Below are positions 7,220 to 11,892 of a stretch of DNA of 11,892 nucleotides, piece after piece; within the stretch, counting starts at the first letter, position 1; every line of letters begins with the position of its first letter. Source of the stretch: Anaerolineae bacterium (GTDB lineage: Bacteria; Chloroflexota; Anaerolineae; B4-G1); the NCBI GenBank assembly GCA_016783285.1, contig JADHWW010000066.1, positions 1 to 11,892 of the forward strand, given 5' to 3'. Below the pieces are notes generated by a model, which saw nothing but the letters and a program-made list of their open reading frames with translations, had not been told where the DNA came from and searched no databases. The position numbers were made by a program, and so were the translations under genes.

Positions 7220-7747
7220 CTAACGCAGTTGCTTGATCAAATAGATGCAATCTTCTTCCCACGACTGCTCCCGACCATCCCTGTCAACGTAGCATCCTCT
7301 CTCCCGGTACTCGCCGAACCCCGAAGCCTCGTACCCTCTGCGCTCATACAGGGAGTGAGCACGGACATTTTCGACGCCAACGCCCAAACCCACTCGTGAA
7401 TATCCCTGTTGCCTGGTCAGGTTCTCGACGGCATCCATCAACTGAGAGCCTATCCCTCTTGATCGGTGATCAGGGCTCACAAAGAGATCTTCGGTGTCGG
7501 GACAACTATCCAGTTCAGATGCCATCGGCTCGTCAGTTGACCCATCCCACTTGAGTAAGGCGTGTCCAACGGGCAGATTCTCTCGCCAGGCGACGAGGTA
7601 GACGACTGTGCCCTTTCGTTGTCTGGCAAAGCGTTCACGGTGCTTCTCAGGAGGCCCGAAGGCCACGTGCTGCTCGAGAAGGCCGATCTCTTCCCCGGCG
7701 AGTGGTCTTATCTCGACGGCCATCTTGTCCATGATCTCACTGCTCAC
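7220..7747 (-). CDS. GNAT-family N-acetyltransferase
   Basis: An acetyl-CoA dependent N-acyltransferase of about 175 residues. The acetyl-CoA loop is visible as VSPDHRSRGIGSQLMDAVE (R-x-x-G-x-G type) after the strand TEDLFVSP. SLYERRGYEASGF near the end is the usual GNAT motif B with the conserved Tyr and Gly. The target is unknown. The start is uncertain: GTG 7745-7747, ATG 7730-7732 and ATG 7721-7723 are all in frame and none has a strong ribosome-binding site. The last gives MAVEIRPL, the usual GNAT beginning. The GTG overlaps by four bases (GTGA) with the stop of the sortase fragment upstream, which may have served for coupled translation before that gene was broken. Confidence 0.85.
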   Translation of the reverse strand: MSSEIMDKMAVEIRPLAGEEIGLLEQHVAFGPPEKHRERFARQRKGTVVYLVAWRENLPVGHALLKWDGSTDEPMASELDSCPDTEDLFVSPDHRSRGIGSQLMDAVENLTRQQGYSRVGLGVGVENVRAHSLYERRGYEASGFGEYRERGCYVDRDGREQSWEEDCIYLIKQLR

Positions 7748-7899
7748 ATCGAACTGGCCGCGATTTCGGACAACACCCCCTCCAACGAGAGCCAGTCCAC
7801 TTCGTCCTCCAGAGTCGCCACTGGATGGGCAACGACGATCAGCCGGTAGCGCAGGCTGCCGTAGGGATGGCAGGTGACGAGTGTGAGCCGTTCGTCGTC
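7744..7899 (-). pseudogene. C-terminal fragment of a sortase
   Basis: The frame reads DERLTLVTCHPYGSLRYRLIVVA and ends at TGA 7744-7746. TLVTC fits the TLxTC catalytic-cysteine signature of sortases, and the Arg in RYRLIVVA is at the place of the catalytic Arg. This is the start of the last strand pair in class D/E enzymes, followed by a plausible tail. The catalytic His and everything upstream are absent. The reading joins directly onto radical-SAM-derived sequence at about 7900, in a different frame from the parent. The longer formal ORF to 8034 is therefore a chimera without a real 5' end. Confidence 0.65.
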
Positions 7900-7900
7900 T

Positions 7901-8023
7901 GGGCCGGGAGGACGTCGCCGTCGGGCTCGATGTAGAGATGCTGGCGCACCACCTGTTCCGGGGACAGGCCGGCCTCCATCGCCACCGGGTTCACGTGGGA
8001 GTAGGGTGCCGCCAGGTCCCAGA
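7901..8023 (-). pseudogene. Fragment copied from the 3' part of a radical-SAM-like gene (copy 1)
   Basis: The 123 bases match 10429-10551, inside the full-length gene at 10334-11569, with about 7-8 differences by eye. The parental frame reads WDLAAPYSHVNPVAMEAG, then PEQVVRQHLYIEPDGDVLP. No start or stop of its own is present. On the minus strand it is preceded by a YgiT-like fragment and followed by a sortase fragment. Confidence 0.8.
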
Positions 8024-8144
8024 TGATTGCGCACCGACTGATACGATGTACTCTGTCAGCACAGGGCGGCGTTCTCGAGCACGCTTGGCAAGCGTTATCA
8101 ATTCGCGTACCGTTGTGACAAGTTCGTCAACCGTATCTGGCGTG
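8024..8144 (-). pseudogene. C-terminal half of a YgiT-like small protein
   Basis: The frame reads TPDTVDELVTTVRELITLAK, then RARERRPVLTEYIVSVG. It begins within a 43-base segment (8102-8144) repeated exactly at 10146-10188, where it ends the N-terminal half of the same kind of protein. Upstream the frame runs into Clp-N sequence and has no start. It is a broken half-gene whose other half lies about 2 kb to the right. Confidence 0.6.
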
Positions 8145-8246
8145 GATGAATAGATACTCTGGCTCAATGAACTCGTGCTGCGCGTGCGCCGTTTCGTTGG
8201 CGGCGATTCGCCAGGCCAGACTGAGGCCAAGCGTGTGGTCGCTCAT
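8127..8246 (-). pseudogene. N-terminal stub of a Clp-N (Clp repeat) domain protein
   Basis: ATG 8244-8246 has GAGGAGG about 10 bases upstream, a proper initiation site. It encodes MSDHTLGLSLAWRIAANETA, then HAQHEFIEPEYLFI, which resembles the first helices of the Clp N-terminal repeat (compare the common IEPEHLLLGL pattern). After residue 34 (base 8145) it passes into the 43-bp repeat and stops at TGA 8127-8129, giving 39 codons. The stub is a gene cut short exactly at the repeat boundary. Which Clp-N protein it was cannot be told; phosphatase or ATPase partners are possible. Confidence 0.5.
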
Positions 8247-8288
8247 CTATGTTTACCTCCTCACTGTGTACCACGCCCACTGTTTTAT

Positions 8289-8320
8289 GGGCGCGCCCGA
8301 ACGGATTCGGGGCAGCGCCC
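8289..8320 (-). terminator. GC-rich hairpin just after the AlbA_2 regulator gene
   Basis: GGGCGC (8289-8294) pairs with GCGCCC (8315-8320) and CCCGAA (8296-8301) with TTCGGG (8306-8311) around a CGGA loop. The stop of the leftward gene is at 8324-8326. Only a short A-containing stretch follows, without a clear U-tract, so termination is inferred from position and stability. Confidence 0.5.
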
Positions 8321-8323
8321 GTA

Positions 8324-9949
8324 TTATTCGGGCGGCGCCTTGTATTGGGTGGCCTTGCCTGTCCCACGTCGCACCAAACCTCCCCGTTGCACCAATCGCC
8401 GCAGAAGGCGCTTGGCCTGATCCCGGCTGAGCCCACACAACTCCTGACATTCGCGGTTGGTAATGCGGCCCCGTTCCTGCACAAAGGCCAACACGCGCCC
8501 CGCCTGCTCTCCTCGCGTCATTGCCCTAACTCTACCTAATCGCTCCTGCAACGGACCGGCCAGGGCGTAGATGGGCGTCTCGGCCGGCCCCCCCTGCGCC
8601 AGCAGCCCCATCGTCACCAATCCATCCAACACCTCCTGCGCCTCACGGTGACTGCGCTGGCAGGCAGCCGCCACCTCACCCACGTCTGCCGCGCTGCTCT
8701 TGTGCAGGTGAGCCAGGGTGATAAGTTGATCCAGCGTCAGGCGGCCTTCGTCCCGCTCCCACTCGGCTACAAAACGGGCAAAGGGCTCGTCAAAATCGGT
8801 GTCGCGCAGGATCAACCGCATACTATCGCGCTGATCCACGAACTGGGGCGGCTCCTTCCCCTGAGTCAGCAACAGCCGGTACATCCGATCCACCCCCGCG
8901 CCGGCCCGCTCCACCAGGTGCAATCGCTGGCAGAACAAAGCCAGCGCCGGATTGCGGTGCCGCGGCTGGTGGGTGATGATGTTGGTTGGGGTAATCCCTT
9001 CCGGCAGGCCGCCGGGGTTCTCAATGATCAACCGGTCGGGCAGGTGCTGCACATAGACCGGCCCCATCACGATGTAGTCCCGATGCACTAGAGCATTGAG
9101 GATCGCCTCGCGATAGACGGGGCGGGCAAAGCTGGCAATCTCCAGCCGCTGCAGGCCGACGTAGAGAGCGCGATGCGGATTGCGTGTCTCAACGAGTTCG
9201 GTCAGCCGTTCCAACGCGTCCAGCAGCGGCCGGCGCATGTCCTCGCGCTGATCGTAGTCGGTGGTATCGTAGGGATGGTGGATGTAGACGACTTCGTGTT
9301 GGGGGATGGCCCGGTAGAGCGCGGCTTCGGTGCCGGCCACCAGCAAACCGAGCACAGTAGGGCGCAAGGTCCCACCTTCGCGCCGTACCAGATCCAGCCC
9401 CAGGCAAAGGTCGGCGTCAGACAGCCTCAACATCTCCGAGTCGGGCGCGGCGCGGGACAACATCTCCCGCAAGCGGCCGATCTGACGGGGATCAAGATCG
9501 GCCCAATCGCCATCGGACACCAGATTGGCACTGTAGTCCAGTTGCCCTTTCTCCACCATCAGGCGAGGTAGCATGGCCGGGGAAACGGGCAAACAGTCGG
9601 CGCCGACACGGCGCAGGTAGCGGCCGCTGGTGGTGGCCACGATGACAGGACTGCGAGGCACACGGATGACAACTACCGCCCCATCGGGCGTAGGGACTTT
9701 ATGCACATCGAGGATGAGGGCCGGGTTGGTGGCGCTGTAGATGCCCCGACGCAGGGTGTTGATGCTGACCTTCGGGCAACCGCTGACCCTCCCGTCGTCT
9801 TCGACACCCAACAACAAGAGGCCACCCTGGCTGTTGGCCAGACAGACCACCACCTCGGCAACATCGGCAGCCGAAAGGCCAAACCGCTTGAACTCCAGTG
9901 TCTCGCTTTCACCCTGAGCGATGAGAGCGTACAGTTCATCAGGTGTCAT
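8324..9949 (-). CDS. AlbA_2 (Schlafen-type) / GHKL-fold / winged-helix regulator
   Basis: A 541-residue protein of the COG2865 kind (putative transcriptional regulators; sometimes misnamed RecG-like helicases). Residues 10-125 form the AlbA_2 domain: GESETLEFKRFG, then CLANSQGGLLLLGVEDDG and RYLRRVGAD. Residues 275-385 carry the GHKL-like block: YREAILNALVHRDY, DRLIIENPGGLPEGI and ERAGAGVDRMYRL. Two winged-helix segments follow, about 405-465 and 484-538 (RITNRECQELCGLSRDQAKR is helix-turn-helix-like). ATG 9947-9949 has GGAGGT six bases upstream. Proteins of this layout are often found in accessory and defence-associated regions and may sense nucleotides, but targets are mostly unknown. Its neighbours on both sides are gene fragments, and it is the only intact gene between the two 43-bp direct repeats. 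Confidence 0.88.
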   Translation of the reverse strand: MTPDELYALIAQGESETLEFKRFGLSAADVAEVVVCLANSQGGLLLLGVEDDGRVSGCPKVSINTLRRGIYSATNPALILDVHKVPTPDGAVVVIRVPRSPVIVATTSGRYLRRVGADCLPVSPAMLPRLMVEKGQLDYSANLVSDGDWADLDPRQIGRLREMLSRAAPDSEMLRLSDADLCLGLDLVRREGGTLRPTVLGLLVAGTEAALYRAIPQHEVVYIHHPYDTTDYDQREDMRRPLLDALERLTELVETRNPHRALYVGLQRLEIASFARPVYREAILNALVHRDYIVMGPVYVQHLPDRLIIENPGGLPEGITPTNIITHQPRHRNPALALFCQRLHLVERAGAGVDRMYRLLLTQGKEPPQFVDQRDSMRLILRDTDFDEPFARFVAEWERDEGRLTLDQLITLAHLHKSSAADVGEVAAACQRSHREAQEVLDGLVTMGLLAQGGPAETPIYALAGPLQERLGRVRAMTRGEQAGRVLAFVQERGRITNRECQELCGLSRDQAKRLLRRLVQRGGLVRRGTGKATQYKAPPE

Positions 9950-10020
9950 TGGATGACCTCCACAACACTACAGCGAATTGGGAAGGAACGAAATTCCTCC
10001 TACCCAGCCATTCGCTTTAT

Positions 10021-10143
10021 TCCCAGGACGACGGTGTACCCCCTGGGCCGGAAGGACGTCTCCGTCGGGCTCGATGTAGAGATGCTGGCGCACCACCTGC
10101 TCCGGGGGCAGGCCGGTCTCCATCTCCACCGGGTTCACGTGAG
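10021..10143 (-). pseudogene. Fragment copied from the 3' part of a radical-SAM-like gene (copy 2)
   Basis: It matches the full-length gene from about 10407 to 10529, with differences of roughly 7 percent by eye. The parental frame reads SHVNPVEMETGLPPEQVVRQ, then HLYIEPDGDVLPAQG. One extra base in the run at 10039-10043 shifts the frame afterwards. On the minus strand it directly follows the 43-bp repeat that ends the YgiT-like half-gene. Confidence 0.8.
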
Positions 10144-10145
10144 AG

Positions 10146-10337
10146 TTCGCGTACCGTTGTGACAAGTTCGTCAACCGTATCTGGCGTGAAGGATGCCTCC
10201 CCGCTTTCCGGGCAGACCCAGGCGTAGATATTAGGAACGCGAACTGTGATGCCTTCGTCACTGTACTCAAAGGTGGTTTGACGCCATTCTTTTTTGACGT
10301 GGTGTGTACCGCATACGGGGATAGGTTTAGTTGTCAA
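10146..10337 (-). pseudogene. N-terminal half of a YgiT-like small protein
   Basis: Starting from TTG 10335-10337, the 64 codons read MTTKPIPVCGTHHVKKEWRQ, then TTFEYSDEGITVRVPN, IYAWVCPESGEASF, and TPDTVDELVTTVRE. The layout (a CG near the start, basic linker, VPNIYAWVCPESGE) resembles YgiT/MqsA-type zinc-finger proteins. However, the cysteine pairs are incomplete: CGTHH and CPESG in place of two CxxC, so metal binding is doubtful. The TTG overlaps the radical-SAM stop (TTGA), with GGTGGGAAG just upstream, so translation may be coupled. Reading continues into radical-SAM-derived sequence out of its parental frame and stops at 10017. The C-terminal half is at 8024-8144. No toxin-like gene is adjacent. 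Confidence 0.55.
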
Positions 10338-11569
10338 CCGCTTCCCACCAGCCCCTTCCGCTCCGCGTGCTCCCAGATCGCCTCCCACGAGTCCCGTAGG
10401 AGGTTCCCCAGGACAACGTTGTACCCCTGGGCCGGGAGCACGTCGCCGTCGGGCTCGACGTAGAGATGCTGGCGCACCACCTGCTCCGGCGGCAGGCCGG
10501 CCTCCATCTCCACCGGGTTCACGTGGGAGTAGGGCGCCGCCAGGTCCCAGACGAGTGTCAGGCCGTGCTCGTGGGCAGCCTCCTGGGCCTCCTCCATCGC
10601 ATCTTGCAGTCGGGCCCGCTCTTCCTCCGCAGCCGCTCCCAGCGGGCTGCTCAAGGCGACGGCGGGGACGCCCAACTCGGCCAGGTAGGCCACCGTCTCT
10701 GCCACGGAACCGGCGTTCGCGGGAGTGACGACGATGTGGACGACGACGTAAATGTCGCCAGCCAGGGCGGTGCGCAGCCCGGCATCCGCCTCCTCCCACG
10801 CGCCTTCCTGCCCGACGATACCGTCGTGCACCTCCGAGCGGTGTGAGGCCAGCGTGATCTGGAGATGGTCCAGGCCGGCCAGCAGGAGCGCGTCCAGAAC
10901 CTCCTGCTCCCGCAACCGCCGCCCATCGGTCAGCAGCCCGGTGACCAGGCCCAGTTCCTCGGCGTACCGCACAAGTTCCACCAGGTCATCCCGCAGCGTC
11001 GGCTCTCCGCCGGTGAAGCAGACGTGGGGCACGCCCACATCCCAGAGCAATTGCAGGGCCTGTCGCCATTCCTCGGCGGTCAATTCGCGGTCCACCCGCC
11101 GGCGGGCCTCGGGGTCGAGCGTGCCGGCCTCGTCCACGCGGTAGGTCAGGGCCAGGTCCACGCGGTAGGGAGCCGAGGTCTCGGCCGAGAACGGCTCCAC
11201 CCGCTCCAGGTCCAGGTAGGTGACCGGGCAGAGGTCGGTGGAGGTGGCCAGGGTGAAGATGTGATCGTGGAGGCGATGGTAGTCGGCGCGGGCCTGCGAG
11301 CGACTGACGCGGTATCGCCGGGCCAGACGTGCAGCCGCTTCCTCCTCGCCGGCGCCCTGGATGAGGAGACGAGCGTACTCGGTGGCCGTCTGGTTCAGGT
11401 GTAGAACGGTCGCGGCGTTGATGACGAGCAGCCCGCGCCCGTCTTCCTCCACCCGCAGATGCAAGCGGTATTGCTGTTCCGCATCGGGTGGGGTCTGGTA
11501 GTGGAGCGTTTCCCGGGAAAGGGGCTCAATGGGAGCAAACCGTAGTTTCAGTCTTTCAAGTAGGGACAT
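10334..11569 (-). CDS. PqqD-like domain plus radical-SAM-fold protein lacking the cluster cysteines
   Basis: A 411-residue protein. ATG 11567-11569 has GGAGGAG six bases upstream; the longer frame to 11713 only runs through repeats. Residues about 48-100 resemble PqqD (INAATVLHLNQTATEYARLL, then ARRYRVSRSQARADYHRL), the peptide-clamp module of peptide-modifying systems. From 136 on it follows a radical SAM barrel: VDLALTYR, then HVCFTGGEPTLRDDL (182-196) with the SAM-contacting GGEP, LGLVTGLLTDGRRL, and LDHLQITLASH. The usual CxxxCxxC after TYR is replaced by VDEAGTLD; the only cysteines in the chain are 114 and 184. The C-terminal EPDGDVLPAQG..LGNLLRDSWEAIW resembles the end of SPASM-type proteins but has Ala where a Cys is common. 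Without a 4Fe-4S cluster, canonical SAM cleavage is not expected; a binding or regulatory role is possible. Confidence 0.8.
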   Translation of the reverse strand: MSLLERLKLRFAPIEPLSRETLHYQTPPDAEQQYRLHLRVEEDGRGLLVINAATVLHLNQTATEYARLLIQGAGEEEAAARLARRYRVSRSQARADYHRLHDHIFTLATSTDLCPVTYLDLERVEPFSAETSAPYRVDLALTYRVDEAGTLDPEARRRVDRELTAEEWRQALQLLWDVGVPHVCFTGGEPTLRDDLVELVRYAEELGLVTGLLTDGRRLREQEVLDALLLAGLDHLQITLASHRSEVHDGIVGQEGAWEEADAGLRTALAGDIYVVVHIVVTPANAGSVAETVAYLAELGVPAVALSSPLGAAAEEERARLQDAMEEAQEAAHEHGLTLVWDLAAPYSHVNPVEMEAGLPPEQVVRQHLYVEPDGDVLPAQGYNVVLGNLLRDSWEAIWEHAERKGLVGSG

Positions 11570-11593
11570 TGTATCTCCTCCAAAGTTTTTTAC

Positions 11594-11602
11594 ATTGTAG
11601 CA
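11594..11602 (-). promoter_or_regulatory. Extended -10 promoter for the radical-SAM-like gene
   Basis: Read leftward the sequence is TGCTACAAT, a TGn extended -10 with box TACAAT at 11594-11599. The predicted transcript start is near 11587, leaving about 18 bases that contain GGAGGAG. The -35 position falls in the octamer array and is not a recognisable box. Confidence 0.5.
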
Positions 11603-11605
11603 TAG

Positions 11606-11788
11606 ATTGGGAAATTGGGAAACTGGTAGGTTGGGAAATTGGGAAATTGGGAAATTGGTAGATTGGGAAATTGGGAAATTAGGAAACTGGTACGACGCTG
11701 ACCAATGTACCAATCTACCAATCTACCAATGTACCAATGTACCAATGTACCAATCTACCAATGTACCAATCTACCAATTTACCAACCA
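11606..11788. repeat. Large inverted octamer array, 11 units per arm
   Basis: The left arm 11606-11693 is exactly 11 octamers of the ATTGGGAA/ATTGGTAG type. The right arm 11701-11788 is exactly 11 octamers of ACCAATGT/ACCAATCT type, in opposite orientation. A 7-base centre GACGCTG separates them. Within an arm the units differ mainly at the last bases. The two arms pair imperfectly, so the full structure is a hairpin about 180 bases long. It fills the gap between the divergent radical-SAM-like gene and dnaE. Confidence 0.88.
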
Positions 11789-11791
11789 CTG

Positions 11792-11800
11792 TGGTATAAT
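11792..11800 (+). promoter_or_regulatory. dnaE: Extended -10 promoter for dnaE
   Basis: TGGTATAAT contains a perfect TATAAT (11795-11800) with the TGn extension. A start of transcription near 11807 would fall two bases before the ATG at 11809. No convincing -35 box is visible in the repeat sequence upstream. Confidence 0.65.
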
Positions 11801-11808
11801 GCGGCCCG

Positions 11809-11892
11809 ATGGCAGAGTTTGTTCACCTCCACGTGCATAGCGAATATTCGCTCCTCGACGGTCTCAGCAGTTGCCGGGAACTGGCCGAGCGA
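11809..11892 (+). CDS. dnaE: DNA polymerase III subunit alpha (N terminus only, continues beyond window)
   Basis: The 28 visible codons read MAEFVHLHVHSEYSLLDGLS, then SCRELAER. FVHLHVHSEYSLLDG is the highly conserved opening of the PHP domain of the replicative polymerase alpha subunit; His6 and His8 are its first metal-site residues. The bases between the -10 box and the ATG (GCGGCCCG) contain no ribosome-binding site, so the mRNA looks leaderless. The product is the catalytic subunit of the replisome, the same machine that the holA product of this window serves, although the genes are 5 kb apart and on opposite strands. The 3' part lies outside the window, so DnaE type cannot be assigned. 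Confidence 0.92.
   Translation, partial: MAEFVHLHVHSEYSLLDGLSSCRELAER

Noticed and set aside
7744..8034. A 96-residue chimeric ORF as a real gene
   Set aside because: Its first half is radical-SAM sequence in the wrong frame and only the end is sortase-like; there is no ribosome-binding site.
9966..10016. A promoter or operator in front of the AlbA_2 gene (AGGAA/TTCCT dyad near 9980)
   Set aside because: The dyad is only 5 bp and no -10/-35 pair of quality could be placed; too weak to list.
10017..10337. A toxin-antitoxin pair based on the YgiT/MqsA resemblance
   Set aside because: No toxin-like gene is adjacent, the Cys pairs are incomplete, and the gene is split; the resemblance alone does not support a TA module.
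10338..10799. Upstream part of the minus-strand frame that contains the YgiT-like half
   Set aside because: This part is a frame-shifted reading of the radical-SAM-like gene; the YgiT-like piece begins at the TTG at 10337.
11606..11788. CRISPR array
   Set aside because: The units are 8 bp, contiguous and without spacers, and the two arms are inverted; no cas genes are present.
11607..11840. Plus-strand ORF of NWEIGKL / CTNVPMYQ repeats
   Set aside because: It is only the translation of the octamer array and runs out of frame into dnaE.

Overview
The window looks like a contig piece from an uncultured member of the Chloroflexota (Anaerolineae-like). The grounds are a high-GC genome with short intergenic runs of octamer repeats of the TTGGTAGA/TTGGGAAA type, REP-like palindromes with a GAGTAG/CGAAACC signature, a secreted protein ending in a YLPVVM tail, a DUF6391 protein, and a radical-SAM-like protein of a kind I associate with that phylum. 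This placement is inference from memory; no database was searched.

Layout, left to right. 1-372 is the 3' end of a PD-(D/E)XK nuclease-domain protein on the + strand. 426-3779 is a leftward block of secreted proteins: the 5' stub of a beta-helix protein, a complete DUF4091/GH123-like lipoprotein, and the 3' stub of another conserved protein. 3847-3999 is a divergent intergenic region with two good sigma70-type promoters separated by an inverted octamer array. 4059-5303 is an MFS transporter (+). 5304-5592 has no gene but holds two REP-like palindromes, each inside its own perfect 10-bp inverted repeat. 5593-7747 is a leftward cluster: GNAT acetyltransferase, a perfect 14-bp hairpin, a DUF6391 membrane protein, and holA (DNA polymerase III delta).

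7744-10337 is the unusual part. An AlbA_2/GHKL/winged-helix regulator gene (8324-9949) sits between gene debris. Fragments of a sortase, a radical-SAM-like 3' end (twice), a YgiT-like small protein (two halves) and a Clp-N protein are joined end to end. The two halves of the YgiT-like gene meet in an exact 43-bp direct repeat (8102-8144 and 10146-10188). Removing the 2 kb between the repeats would rebuild one uninterrupted small gene.

10334-11569 is a PqqD-domain plus radical-SAM-fold protein that keeps the GGEP motif but has lost all three cluster-binding cysteines. 11606-11788 is an inverted array of 11 + 11 octamers, flanked by two outward-facing extended -10 promoters. 11809 to the end is the start of dnaE (DNA polymerase III alpha), whose ATG lies eight bases after its -10 box and so appears to be leaderless.

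The two replication genes (holA, dnaE) and the transporter are ordinary. The biology worth following is the disrupted radical-SAM/YgiT locus, the cysteine-free radical-SAM fold, and the two repeat families that occupy regulatory gaps and have entered or broken coding sequence.
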